In this document: one piece after another, positions 1 through 7,558 of the stretch
Numbering within the stretch: position 1 is the stretch's first letter
How the letters are laid out: each line of letters starts with the position of its first letter
IMG/VR virus record: IMGVR_UViG_3300009068_001395
Location: 1 to 37,735 of that record
Length of the DNA: 37,735 nucleotides
DNA from: a virus
Strand: one strand, 5' to 3'
Program-made: the position numbers and the translations under genes
The notes under the pieces: model-generated
What the model saw: only the letters and a program-made list of their open reading frames with translations
Database searches by the model: none
Told to the model about the DNA's origin: nothing

Positions 1-564
1 CAACGAAATAGGTGACTTTTCTTCTGTAATTTTCTGGATTTCGGTCTGCGCCCTAGTAATCTCATCAGACGCTCGTAGGCGCTCCTTCTGTTGGGCTTTG
101 CGGATTTGGTTCGACCTCTCAGCCCCCCTTTCGTCCGCCGAGCGTGCCATGACTTGGTCGACAGCCGCATCCAACTGGAGAACATTTTTGCGATTAGTTT
201 CGATGGTCTCTTTAAGCGTTTTGATCTTCTCATCATAAATAAATTCCTTTTCAACCAATGGTGTAATACCAGTAGAATGCTCAATGTGTGCTTTTGATAG
301 ATAACCAAAGATACCCATCGATGTAATTGCCATGAGTAATATAACTGCAATCAAAAAATATACTTTCAATGCAGAGAATGTTTCTTTCCAGTTATTGTAT
401 AACCAAGATACTGTTACCAATTTTGCTGCTTCAAGTACCGAACCCATAATGATAATAGGCCAATATGAACCTGGAAATATCTGTGCAAGACCAATGACGG
501 AATAATATGCTGCAATACCAGACAGAGCAATTGCAGTAATAAATGGTAGAATGGCGTTTATCAT
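1..564 (-). CDS. Membrane protein with coiled-coil tail (C-terminus outside window)
   Basis: The reading frame starts at the ATG at 562-564, which overlaps the stop of the upstream oxygenase gene (ATGA), and runs off the left edge after 188 codons. The first ~90 residues are hydrophobic and look like three membrane segments at about 4-28, 33-55 and 66-90. The middle segment contains the stretch GSVLEAAKLVT. From about residue 105 the chain becomes charged and heptad-like (KTLKETIETNRKN, then EKSP near the edge), as expected for a coiled coil. I recognise the general type (membrane plus coil proteins of unknown function in aquatic T4-like phages) but no function. The translational overlap suggests it belongs to the same transcript as gp43 and the oxygenase. 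The start is well supported; the product is unknown. Confidence 0.75.
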   Translation of the reverse strand, partial: MINAILPFITAIALSGIAAYYSVIGLAQIFPGSYWPIIIMGSVLEAAKLVTVSWLYNNWKETFSALKVYFLIAVILLMAITSMGIFGYLSKAHIEHSTGITPLVEKEFIYDEKIKTLKETIETNRKNVLQLDAAVDQVMARSADERGAERSNQIRKAQQKERLRASDEITRAQTEIQKITEEKSPISL

Positions 565-1106
565 GGATTTCGTTTATTATGTGGTACATCAAACACTAAT
601 GTAATACGTACCTCATCTCCTATGTTTTTAGCGGAATGTTCAAGTTTATTGTTGAACCAAAACAATGTGCCAGGTTCAACAATAAAACTCTCATCTCCTA
701 CAGTATACATGTATCGACCCTGTATTGACAAGTGATATCTGTCTTTAGTGAGGTAATAAGTACCAAAGTCAATATGTTTACCAACTTCACCATCAACAGG
801 TAATGAAAGAAACGCACACCGTTTGAAATCTTTGAAGTTGCGTTTCATAAAAGCAATTGCTTCGGTGTGGCGATAATATGCTGGTGCTGGTGTACAACCT
901 TCAGAATCAAATACATAATCGTCAGGTTTATCGATTGTACCAATTACCAGTTGAAGCACACCACTTTGACTTATATAAACATCAGGATCAAGAACTGTGG
1001 CGTTTTCAAGTCCCTTCTGATAATTCCAATCGGATGCATGTTCTTCCAACTGTTTCTTTATCTTAGAAACGTTAATGCCAGTTTTAATTATACGAATGTT
1101 TTTCAT
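561..1106 (-). CDS. 2OG-Fe(II) oxygenase, aspartyl/asparaginyl beta-hydroxylase-like
   Basis: This 181-aa protein has the pattern of a double-stranded beta-helix 2-oxoglutarate/Fe(II) oxygenase. The metal ligands would be His111 and Asp113 (HIDFG) and His157 (in KLEHSAKN), with Arg167 placed to bind 2-oxoglutarate. The GTLFWFNN strand before the distal histidine matches the Asp/Asn hydroxylase branch. The family hydroxylates protein side chains or small molecules; the substrate here is unknown. The gene overlaps the gp43 stop by 4 bp and the next gene by 4 bp (ATGA at both ends), so it is translationally coupled to the DNA polymerase. Family assignment is fairly secure; the phage role is open. 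Confidence 0.75.
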   Translation of the reverse strand: MKNIRIIKTGINVSKIKKQLEEHASDWNYQKGLENATVLDPDVYISQSGVLQLVIGTIDKPDDYVFDSEGCTPAPAYYRHTEAIAFMKRNFKDFKRCAFLSLPVDGEVGKHIDFGTYYLTKDRYHLSIQGRYMYTVGDESFIVEPGTLFWFNNKLEHSAKNIGDEVRITLVFDVPHNKRNP

Positions 1107-3634
1107 CCAAAAAAACTTTCTAGTGTAGATTGTTTCTCAGTTTCCCATCCAATAGAAACAAGAATGATTTTAATTGGATCAAGAAATGTTTTTTCAAACT
1201 GCAAGTCATAATCAATATAATTTTGCAGACCCAACTCTTTTGGCAATCTTGATGGATAAGATACCACTGAGTCTTTAAAAGGGTTCGGTGTTTTCAGATA
1301 AGTGAATTTAATCTTTTCACCTTCTTGAATCAATTGATACTTGGTCGTCAGACCATGTTGTTTTAGAAAATGATTATATAGTATCGCACCCTTCACATGA
1401 ATCGGTGTGCCTTTTTTATATAGTGTAGCAGAATCAGAATATTCTTTCAAACCATTCATACCTCGAGGAAAAGATATCTCTTCAGCAGGCAATAAATTGA
1501 ATTCTTCTTTGAATTCAGCAATAAACTTCTGCACCGTTAATTCATCTGTGGTAACAATCAATTTAATAAGTTGCTTCATCTTCTCACGCACAGCCGCAGG
1601 TGTGGAAGATTTTACCATCTCTAGACCCATCACCTTTAGATGAGGTTCATTATATTGAACACCTTCATTATTATATACATTGAGAATGTAACGTTTCTTG
1701 GCAGTCCAGATACCTTTATCTGAAAGACCTTCACGTTTCATAATCATCTTTTGGTCAAACGCATGTACATATTCAGCAAGTTCTTTATAACTCTCATCAA
1801 TAAACGGTTGAATTTTATCTTCACAGACTTTATCCATGAAGGAGATAATTGCTGAAGTTTCCTTTCCTTTTTTGTAGACGCTATTAACCAACGGGCCAAG
1901 GTTGAGATAAATCGAATCTGTGTCAGAGGCGATAACATAGTCTTTCTCAGTTTTTAATATATTGTTTAGATATTGGTTTAGTTTGTTTTCAATCCAACGA
2001 ATTGATAATTGACCAGCGGTAGTAACAGCAAGTGCCAAACGTAAATCATAGAATCTAAAATACTGTGAACCCATGGCACCATAAGCGGAGTTCAAAGTAA
2101 CTTTCTTTGCCAACTGTAGATTGTTGTATCGTGCAATCAGTTTTTCAATTTCAAACTTTTTTGTCGGATCACTTTCATTCTCATAATCTTGCTGCGACTT
2201 CAGCATCAACTTTTTAAACTTCTTTCGATCCTCATACATTTCTACCATCATCTGTGGCAGAAAACCTTGTTCAGTTGTATGAAAGAACTGGCCATTTGGA
2301 GTAATCGTAACATCTTTTAAGTTACTGGTATCCAATCGCTTGTTCAATAACTTTTCCACATTTGCTTGTGAAGATAGTGAACTCATTTCATCATTATAAT
2401 CTTCAGTCTCAATCAAAGTTTCTGGTGAAATATTATATTGAATGATCAAATGTGGATACAGAGAATTCAAGTCAAACGATGCAACCCAATCATGCATACC
2501 AATCTGTGGATCTTTAACATATGCACCCTCGAATGCTTCACTTTTCTTCTGTGCAATACGAGGTGGTATAATAATCTTTTTCTCCAAAAGGTGATTATAG
2601 ATTAGTGCATCCCACATGCGAGTTTGAGCAAACACATCTTCAAAGTTGGTCTTGGTATCATATGCAAGAGTAATCGCCAATTCAATCAACTTCAGTTTAT
2701 CTTCAAGTTTAACAATCAGTTCGGCATCTTTGATGTTATACTCAATAAACTTTTGATAATTAAGTTTGTATAACTGGTGAAGATTATCATATTCATCATA
2801 CGACAGTTTAGTTTCACCAAGTTCTACGTTGGCAATAGAATCTAGTTTATATGATTCTTGTGAATTACCACCAGGTGCATACCAACGATAGAGTTCAATA
2901 TAGTCAAGTGCTGAGATACCGACAATCTCATGAATCATCTGCTCCTTACCTTTGAATGTAGCATTTCGTGTAAAGGTTTGTCCCCACGGAGATAATTTCT
3001 TTACGCTATCCTCGCCAAGTAAACGTGAAAACCTATTGATAAGATAAGGTATATCAAAAAACTTGATATTCCAACCAGAGATGATATCAGGATAGTTATC
3101 TGACCAATCAACAAGGAACTTTTTACAAAGATCGATTTCATCACGGCACTCCACATAATTAACAGATTCATTTTGATTATCAAACTTACCACAACCATAC
3201 ACCGTAGTACCACCATTTAATTGGCGAACGGCAATAGCAGTGATTGGTTCAGTTGCTTTGTATGGATCAGGAAATCCATTCTCTGAACCAACTTCAATAT
3301 CGATTATAGCAATTGATAGATGAGAAATATCCCAATCAACGATGCCTCTATGATTGTCGGCGATAAATGCATATTCATAACGTGTATTGCCAAAGATTTT
3401 AAAATTTGAAACATCTCCATATCTCTTTACAAAATCACGTGCCTCACGAACATTCTCAAACTTCATTGGCTCAAGAGGTTCATTGAATAGCGTTTTATAC
3501 TCGGAAGGTTTTTTAGCAGGCAAAAACAACGTCGGAGAGTAAGATATTTTTTCTTTTACTCTCCGACCGTTACTTACACCACGGAACAAGACATGATTGC
3601 CTTGTACGACAACATTAGTATAATATTTTGACAT
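1103..3634 (-). CDS. 43: Family B DNA polymerase, gp43
   Basis: The 843-aa replicative polymerase compares with 898 aa in T4. The 3'-5' exonuclease motifs are intact: Exo I with Asp112 and Glu114 (DIEVGS, the same residue numbers as T4), Exo II near 188-196 (GWNIKFFDI) and Exo III near 299-305 (YNIKDAE). Polymerase motif A is at 388-394 (DLNSLYP), motif B around 510-521 (KKVTLNSAYGAMG) and motif C at 570-575 (SDTDSI). The extreme C-terminus, TLESFFG, is a clamp-binding (PIP-like) peptide; the same peptide recurs in the methyltransferase at 15522. It lies downstream of an Sm-like protein and is followed by an overlapping oxygenase gene. No strong Shine-Dalgarno sequence is visible before the ATG. 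No intein or insertion was seen. Confidence 0.98.
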   Translation of the reverse strand: MSKYYTNVVVQGNHVLFRGVSNGRRVKEKISYSPTLFLPAKKPSEYKTLFNEPLEPMKFENVREARDFVKRYGDVSNFKIFGNTRYEYAFIADNHRGIVDWDISHLSIAIIDIEVGSENGFPDPYKATEPITAIAVRQLNGGTTVYGCGKFDNQNESVNYVECRDEIDLCKKFLVDWSDNYPDIISGWNIKFFDIPYLINRFSRLLGEDSVKKLSPWGQTFTRNATFKGKEQMIHEIVGISALDYIELYRWYAPGGNSQESYKLDSIANVELGETKLSYDEYDNLHQLYKLNYQKFIEYNIKDAELIVKLEDKLKLIELAITLAYDTKTNFEDVFAQTRMWDALIYNHLLEKKIIIPPRIAQKKSEAFEGAYVKDPQIGMHDWVASFDLNSLYPHLIIQYNISPETLIETEDYNDEMSSLSSQANVEKLLNKRLDTSNLKDVTITPNGQFFHTTEQGFLPQMMVEMYEDRKKFKKLMLKSQQDYENESDPTKKFEIEKLIARYNNLQLAKKVTLNSAYGAMGSQYFRFYDLRLALAVTTAGQLSIRWIENKLNQYLNNILKTEKDYVIASDTDSIYLNLGPLVNSVYKKGKETSAIISFMDKVCEDKIQPFIDESYKELAEYVHAFDQKMIMKREGLSDKGIWTAKKRYILNVYNNEGVQYNEPHLKVMGLEMVKSSTPAAVREKMKQLIKLIVTTDELTVQKFIAEFKEEFNLLPAEEISFPRGMNGLKEYSDSATLYKKGTPIHVKGAILYNHFLKQHGLTTKYQLIQEGEKIKFTYLKTPNPFKDSVVSYPSRLPKELGLQNYIDYDLQFEKTFLDPIKIILVSIGWETEKQSTLESFFG

Positions 3635-3646
3635 TCATAGTTTTCG

Positions 3647-3958
3647 TTATAGTCTTAAACCAGCAGGTGCAATTTCAATACCACTGCCGAACATTTTATT
3701 GTATTGATTTAGTATATCAATAACTGGTGTGGTTACGCAAATTACATCTTCTTTTTTAATTACAATACCAGTTACAAACTCTTCAGCAAATGCAAGATAA
3801 GGTGCAAACCCAATACCACCTTGGTCTTTATTACTTTGTGGTGGAACAGAAATTATCTGAACTGGATTTTTTATATTTAGATTAAAATCGTCAGTATATT
3901 CCAGTGAACAGAGAATTGTTTGTTGTGTTTTAAACGTTACGCATTTTATTTGACTCAT
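3647..3958 (-). CDS. Sm-like (LSm-fold) phage protein
   Basis: This 103-aa protein belongs, by pattern, to the small Sm-fold proteins found next to replication genes in T4-like aquatic phages. One such protein of putative cyanophage origin has a published crystal structure. Visible features are an N-terminal strand pattern (KCVTFKTQQTILCSL), a central PVQIISVPP strand, a hydrophobic FAPYLAFAEEF segment, and a closing strand DVICVTTPV followed by a short helix (NQYNKMFG). A more distant relative is encoded at 29076-29498. Sm proteins usually form rings that bind RNA; that role is inferred here, not shown. It overlaps the preceding gene by 4 bp and precedes gp43 by 12 bp, so it is in the polymerase operon. 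Confidence 0.65.
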   Translation of the reverse strand: MSQIKCVTFKTQQTILCSLEYTDDFNLNIKNPVQIISVPPQSNKDQGGIGFAPYLAFAEEFVTGIVIKKEDVICVTTPVIDILNQYNKMFGSGIEIAPAGLRL

Positions 3959-4185
3959 ATGGACACTTTCATAGAAGATTCGAGGACATCAATAGTCACC
4001 CATTTTTTAGGAAATAACATCTCACGACCACGGAAGTCGTTAATGTCATATGTGGGATCATCAACAAGGCCAACTAATTCAACCTTGCTATCGAACTCAC
4101 GTAAAAACAAATCATACTTATATGCTTTAGGATATTTTGAATTTGTTTCAACGATTTGCTTTGCTACTTTTGTGGTACTAATCAT
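3955..4185 (-). CDS. Hypothetical protein, first gene of the gp43 operon
   Basis: This 76-aa protein is not recognised. It is rich in charged residues, has no membrane segment or signal peptide, and includes REFDSKVELVGLVDDP and a C-terminal KKWVTIDVLE stretch that looks beta-rich. The start is supported by a GGAG Shine-Dalgarno sequence 7 bases upstream. A sigma70-like promoter (4215-4243) lies directly upstream, so this is probably the first gene of a transcript that continues into the Sm-like protein and gp43. Its stop overlaps the next start (ATGA). Confidence 0.75.
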   Translation of the reverse strand: MISTTKVAKQIVETNSKYPKAYKYDLFLREFDSKVELVGLVDDPTYDINDFRGREMLFPKKWVTIDVLESSMKVSI

Positions 4186-4214
4186 GTAAACTCCGTAAAA
4201 TTAAGACTATAAAC

Positions 4215-4243
4215 AGTATATCAAGACCATCATTCTTTGTCAA
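4215..4243 (-). promoter_or_regulatory. Sigma70-like early promoter for the gp43 operon
   Basis: On the minus strand, TTGACA (4238-4243) is followed by exactly 17 bases and TATACT (4215-4220). The expected start point lies about 25 bases before the ATG at 4185. The -35 box overlaps the 3' end of the dCMP deaminase gene. It belongs to a set of five similar sites in the window, all with CTTGACA or TTGACA and a 17-bp spacer. Confidence 0.75.
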
Positions 4244-4730
4244 GTTTATATACATCTATACCGCATTTTTTTAGAAATTCTTCACCGCCATTAGAACGTG
4301 GATACGCATTACGATAATATACTTCTTTGATTCCTGCTTGATGTATGAGTTTAGCACAATCTAAGCAAGGTTCGTGAGTAACAAACAGTGATGCGCCTTC
4401 GGAAGAATTGGTAGAACGAGCAATCTTTGCAAGAGCATTGGTTTCTGCATGAAGCACTTCACGCCTGGTTCTTTTTCTTGTCCAACCGTGAGCAGTTTCG
4501 GTAAAACCGTGCTCAATCAACCATTCTGGAGTGGCATGACATTCGTCTTTCAAGATATATTCAGTATCTTCACAGTTATTGCTCCAACCGCTTGGCATAC
4601 CGTTATAGCCAATACCTATGATGGTGTTGTCTTTTACGACTACGCAACCAACATGAAGTCTAGTTGCTGATGATAATTCAGCATAAACCTCTGCCGCTTG
4701 CATATGTGCTTTAATAAATTTAGTTTTCAT
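4230..4730 (-). CDS. cd: Deoxycytidylate (dCMP) deaminase
   Basis: This 166-aa zinc deaminase converts dCMP to dUMP for phage dTMP supply. The catalytic zinc site is complete: His94 and Glu96 in LHAETNA, and Cys122 and Cys125 in HEPCLDCAKL. The IGIGYNGMPSGWSNNCED region and the long insertion carrying additional Cys/His residues (around 53-81) match phage and eukaryotic dCMP deaminases, which carry an extra structural zinc. Length is close to T4 Cd (193 aa) but shorter. No Shine-Dalgarno sequence is obvious before the ATG, which follows the stop of a coding-like remnant (4732-4809) by one base. Confidence 0.93.
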   Translation of the reverse strand: MKTKFIKAHMQAAEVYAELSSATRLHVGCVVVKDNTIIGIGYNGMPSGWSNNCEDTEYILKDECHATPEWLIEHGFTETAHGWTRKRTRREVLHAETNALAKIARSTNSSEGASLFVTHEPCLDCAKLIHQAGIKEVYYRNAYPRSNGGEEFLKKCGIDVYKLDKE

Positions 4731-4731
4731 A

Positions 4732-4809
4732 TTATAAGTAAGTGCTCACTTCACGTATAGCATTTTGACGATTTTCTTCGGCGACTATTTCGAAATTGAA
4801 GGTGAAATT
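4732..4809 (-). pseudogene. Coding-like 25-codon remnant without a start codon
   Basis: Directly after the stop of the DUF4422 gene, the same frame stays open for 25 codons to a TAA one base before the dCMP deaminase ATG. The translation (containing FEIVAEENRQNAIREV and ending STYL) looks like a strand plus an amphipathic helix rather than random sequence. No ATG, GTG or TTG exists in this frame after the upstream stop. It may be the C-terminal end of a gene whose beginning was replaced, or a small protein with an unusual start. This is an interpretation; coding potential was judged by eye. Confidence 0.35.
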
Positions 4810-5628
4810 TTAATCTACCAGTACCAATGGCACGTATGCAGGATTCAAACCATTTGCATACACAAAAAATGGGAAGAATCTTTCACCTAAGAAATTAGGA
4901 TAACGCCAAGGAAATGGTTCAGATGTTGTTGGTTCTATTGGATACGTTTTATCGGTATGAGTCCAAATGTATTCCAACAATTCAAAAAATTCACTTACGT
5001 ATTTCTTGAACATCTGTTTACGCATAATATAAGATGTTTCAAAGTTTATCGTGTTACCTTTGAACCAATCAATTTTATTACGATAGTCTGGAAACAGTTC
5101 CATGATTCCTTGAATAAACAAGTTCCAATACTCATAGGGTTGAGATTCAAGATATTGTGATTCAATGTCTTTACCTGATAAAGTGATTGGAAGATTTGTA
5201 ATTAAATCATGTTTCTCAAGCAGTTTTAATGCAGTATCTTTCATTGCTTCTGAGGACAAATAATCCGCAGTTTTTTGATTTGCTTCCATAACAACTTTAG
5301 GTGCTGTTTGTGGCATAGTATCATCAAGTAATAGGTACCGACGATAACTTCCTGCTCCTATATAATCTGCTTTACCATACTTCCACAGATAATATTCAGT
5401 TGCAAGAACACCCATTGCTCTTAGAAACTCAGTCTCGCTAACCCGTGAATAATGATGTGCATACTCATGAATACTCAGTTGTCTTGTGGTATTGATATAC
5501 TCATCATCAGTAGGAGGATGCCAACCATAAGGTGCTTTCTCACCAGCATAGGTTGCTTTTATCCAACTCGATTTGAAGTTGAAAGGAAATGGTTTATGAA
5601 AGTGTAATCCCATTAAAATATCATTCAC
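4810..5628 (-). CDS. DUF4422-type putative glycosyltransferase
   Basis: I place the start at the GTG at 5626-5628, giving 272 aa, because GGAG lies 7 bases upstream and the codon overlaps the stop of the preceding small gene. The longer frame would run through that gene. The segment YLWKYGKADYIGAGSYRRYL (about residues 80-99 from the GTG) matches the signature of DUF4422 proteins, where a tryptophan/lysine-rich helix precedes 'YIG..HYRRY'. The family is found in capsule and LPS glycosyltransferase genes. No clear DxD metal motif was seen. The substrate is unknown: host-like surface glycan, virion protein or DNA are all possible. The region after the stop contains a coding-like remnant. Confidence 0.6.
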   Translation of the reverse strand: MNDILMGLHFHKPFPFNFKSSWIKATYAGEKAPYGWHPPTDDEYINTTRQLSIHEYAHHYSRVSETEFLRAMGVLATEYYLWKYGKADYIGAGSYRRYLLLDDTMPQTAPKVVMEANQKTADYLSSEAMKDTALKLLEKHDLITNLPITLSGKDIESQYLESQPYEYWNLFIQGIMELFPDYRNKIDWFKGNTINFETSYIMRKQMFKKYVSEFFELLEYIWTHTDKTYPIEPTTSEPFPWRYPNFLGERFFPFFVYANGLNPAYVPLVLVD

Positions 5629-5779
5629 TTGGTGTCTCCTTCTTCTTTTTGAATTCGATCTTTGGTGCAATGATTGCTGATATCATGGCATCACGATAGA
5701 TTTTTTTGTGTTCAGGTTCCATATTGGCCAGCATGACCTTCAATGGTTTATTCATTTTAAAATTAGAATTAGGTTTCAT
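5621..5779 (-). CDS. Small protein, 52 aa, translationally coupled
   Basis: This short gene begins at an ATG (5777-5779) that overlaps the stop of the upstream oxygenase gene (TAATG) and ends with a TGA that overlaps the GTG start of the DUF4422 gene. The protein starts MKPNSNFKMNKPLKV and ends with a run of lysines (EFKKKKETPSE). An internal ATG at residue 9 is an alternative start. It is soluble and lysine-rich, with a probable helix at about 20-38 (EPEHKKIYRDAMISAI). No family is recognised. Tight packing at both ends is the main evidence that it is real. Confidence 0.6.
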   Translation of the reverse strand: MKPNSNFKMNKPLKVMLANMEPEHKKIYRDAMISAIIAPKIEFKKKKETPSE

Positions 5780-6342
5780 TACCATGCCCAAGAAACATAT
5801 GAGTACCTAGTGCCTTCAGTCACCAGTTTGACCTCATGTGGATATAAAAAGTTTGAAGGAAATATCATAATCTCACCTGCTTTTAGTTCAACAACTTTAT
5901 CTTTCCAGAATACGAGTTCACCACCTTTATAATCATTATTCAAACAACCAAGAATGCTTAATGTAGGAACACCTTTACGGGCACCATCAAACATGGAATG
6001 AATGTGGTCGCAATGAAGTGCCATCTGTGTATCGGTGCGATAGCGATTGAAACGAACTTCTGAATATCCATTCCAACTTCTGAACCATGGACAATCAACA
6101 TCTGAAATATATTTTTTTAGTGTATCCCAAATCTTTTGCATAATCAAATCTTTTGTTTCAATTTTGGAATATGCTATCGAAAGTTCATGTTCATATGAGT
6201 GGTAACTATTGCTTTGAACATTATAAAATTGATGCGTCTGGAATTCTTTATCTTTTTCTTCCAGAGCATTGACTGATTTGATACATTCTTCTTCAGAAAG
6301 TACCTGATAAACTTTTAGATATGATTCTATATTTCTATCCAT
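5779..6342 (-). CDS. 2OG-Fe(II) oxygenase, prolyl-4-hydroxylase-like
   Basis: This 187-aa oxygenase starts at the ATG at 6340-6342, which has an AGG upstream. A longer frame starts inside a hairpin and is unlikely. Iron ligands are His110 and Asp112 (HCD) and His169 (PHEV), with Arg179 for 2-oxoglutarate; the strand GGELVFW and the GEIMIFPSNFLYPHEV block are classic for the P4Hc (PHD) family. The ending RYSYVSWAW is also typical. Such enzymes are common in T4-like phages of aquatic hosts; targets are usually unproven. It is unrelated in detail to the Asp/Asn-type oxygenase at 561-1106. It is the first of a chain of overlapping genes that ends at the dCMP deaminase. Confidence 0.85.
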   Translation of the reverse strand: MDRNIESYLKVYQVLSEEECIKSVNALEEKDKEFQTHQFYNVQSNSYHSYEHELSIAYSKIETKDLIMQKIWDTLKKYISDVDCPWFRSWNGYSEVRFNRYRTDTQMALHCDHIHSMFDGARKGVPTLSILGCLNNDYKGGELVFWKDKVVELKAGEIMIFPSNFLYPHEVKLVTEGTRYSYVSWAW

Positions 6343-6359
6343 AATATACCTTTTAATAA

Positions 6360-6378
6360 GTGGGGCATTACGCCCCAC
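6360..6378 (-). terminator. Intergenic hairpin after hsp20
   Basis: A perfect 7-bp stem (GTGGGGC / GCCCCAC) with a 5-base loop lies between the heat-shock gene and the oxygenase gene. On the minus strand it is followed by TTATT rather than a long T run. It could be a weak terminator, an mRNA end-protecting structure or a processing site. Confidence 0.45.
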
Positions 6379-6381
6379 CGT

Positions 6382-6903
6382 TTATGATGCTAGATTATCC
6401 GCCCAAGTTGAACGTATATTTTCTGCTTGAGCACGATCCATGTGTTGCTGCTCTTGTAAGAGTTGTGGTTTAAACTCTTTCAAGTCATTACCAATTTCAA
6501 TCTTACGTGGCTTCTTGTGTTCGGGAATTACATTCTCAAGACCCACACGTAGGATACCATCTTTGATTTCAGCACCCTTAACTTCAATGGTGTCTGCAAT
6601 CGTAATTACTTTGGTGAAAGAACGGGTACCGATACCATGATGTAGATATGTCGAATTGTCTTTATCTTTCTTCTCACCTCTGATAGTCAAGTTACCCTCT
6701 TGAACTTGAACATCAATTTCATCTTTAGTAAAACCTGCAACGGCAAGTTCTACAACATACTTATTGTCATCTGCTTTGATGATGTTGTGTGGTGGGAAAG
6801 TTGATGGTTTGATTTCACTATCAAGAATTTTCTCAACATCACGAATAAAATTTTCAAAACCAAGTGTTTGATGGAACAAAGGTCCAAATGAAATACGTGT
6901 CAT
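6382..6903 (-). CDS. hsp20: Small heat-shock protein, Hsp20/IbpA family
   Basis: This 173-aa protein has an alpha-crystallin domain at about 38-138: NKYVVELAVAGFTKDEIDV, then GNLTIRGEKK, and the closing GILRVGLENVIPEHKKPRKI. The hydrophobic N-terminus contains FHQTLGFENF, and the C-terminal tail is long and glutamine-rich. Hsp20 proteins hold unfolding proteins in solution without ATP; related genes are a recurrent feature of cyanophage and other aquatic T4-like genomes, probably helping virion protein folding. The start has AGGAG just upstream (TAGGAGAAATGT). A UUCG-type hairpin precedes it and a GC-rich hairpin follows it, so it may be transcribed or stabilised as its own unit. Confidence 0.95.
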   Translation of the reverse strand: MTRISFGPLFHQTLGFENFIRDVEKILDSEIKPSTFPPHNIIKADDNKYVVELAVAGFTKDEIDVQVQEGNLTIRGEKKDKDNSTYLHHGIGTRSFTKVITIADTIEVKGAEIKDGILRVGLENVIPEHKKPRKIEIGNDLKEFKPQLLQEQQHMDRAQAENIRSTWADNLAS

Positions 6904-6932
6904 ACATTTCTCCTATTAAGCAAGTTAAAATA

Positions 6933-6953
6933 CGTGACCCCGAAGGCATCACG
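6933..6953 (-). terminator. UUCG-tetraloop hairpin, probable terminator
   Basis: On the minus strand a 5-bp outer stem (CGTGA/TCACG) and an inner CC/GG pair enclose a TTCG tetraloop, followed by TATTTT. C(UUCG)G loops are typical of T4 terminators. A small internal loop weakens it. It sits just downstream of the 60-aa protein gene. Confidence 0.55.
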
Positions 6954-6955
6954 AC

Positions 6956-7138
6956 TTACTTGCCAATCTCAAACGCTGTGCGATTGACAAGATAAGTTCT
7001 TTGAGGATTTGATTGAGTAAAGACCCGAACGAATTCATTGGCGCCCTCTCTAATCACATCATCGTAATCTCTAGTAAATACTTCTTCTTTGGTATACTTA
7101 TTCACAAGTTTGACCAAATTGTTTTTCACTTTGTTCAT
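6956..7138 (-). CDS. Hypothetical protein, 60 aa
   Basis: This short, basic, soluble protein (MNKVKNNLVKLVNKYTKEEV...) ends TAFEIGK. The ATG at 7136-7138 is preferred over the ATG six bases upstream, because the GGTG that could serve as ribosome site is well spaced only for the second. No domain is recognised. It sits directly after regA (14 bp gap) and is followed by a UUCG hairpin, so it is the last gene of the replication operon as read here. Confidence 0.6.
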   Translation of the reverse strand: MNKVKNNLVKLVNKYTKEEVFTRDYDDVIREGANEFVRVFTQSNPQRTYLVNRTAFEIGK

Positions 7139-7152
7139 GATCATTCACCATA

Positions 7153-7557
7153 TTAGTAATCAGTTTTCTTTTTACCTATATTATACTTAGCAATCAATTC
7201 CCATTCATCTTTTTCCTTGAAAGCAATAATCTTAATCTGATGAATTGGTGCCATATTATGTTCTACTATATCATAGTCCACAATCTTTAGCAACCCCCAT
7301 TCTTCTAATAAATTGGCAATTGCGTTCCGTCTTTGTATATCATTTTCAGTAATTGTAGATAACTTACCATCTAAAGCAAAGAGTTCTTTAAAGTGTACAA
7401 TATAATACTTGCCCTGCTTATGTAGAATGTGGCAAGATTGATAAAGTACCTTTTCTTTCCGTGAGGACACACCAATACGGGTTAGTGTCTCACGCACCTT
7501 CAAGAAGTCATCCTGTTCTACTAGGGCAACCTCGACAAATTTAGATATATCAACCAT
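7153..7557 (-). CDS. regA: RegA translational repressor
   Basis: This 134-aa protein closely follows T4 RegA (122 aa): the blocks DDFLKVRETLTRIGV, EKVLYQSCHILHK and KYYIVHFKELFALDG line up with the T4 protein, as do the LLEEWGLL and EWELIAKYNIG blocks. RegA binds the start regions of early phage mRNAs and blocks ribosomes. It begins one base after the gp62 stop. Its own ribosome site, AGGAAAATGAAATG, resembles A-rich T4 RegA targets, which is consistent with autogenous control (inference). The order 45-44-62-regA is conserved with T4. Confidence 0.95.
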   Translation of the reverse strand: MVDISKFVEVALVEQDDFLKVRETLTRIGVSSRKEKVLYQSCHILHKQGKYYIVHFKELFALDGKLSTITENDIQRRNAIANLLEEWGLLKIVDYDIVEHNMAPIHQIKIIAFKEKDEWELIAKYNIGKKKTDY

Positions 7558-7558
7558 T

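Noticed and set aside
91-297. Plus-strand open frame near the left edge
   Set aside because: It is antisense to the coiled-coil part of the membrane protein gene, which is well supported by its ATGA overlap.
5629-5670. Longer start for the DUF4422 protein
   Set aside because: It would read through the 52-aa gene in another frame and gives an Arg/Lys run unlike the family; GTG with GGAG fits better.
6343-6378. Upstream extension of the P4H-like oxygenase
   Set aside because: The earlier ATG lies in the loop of a hairpin and lacks a ribosome site; the ATG at 6340-6342 has AGG upstream and fits family length.
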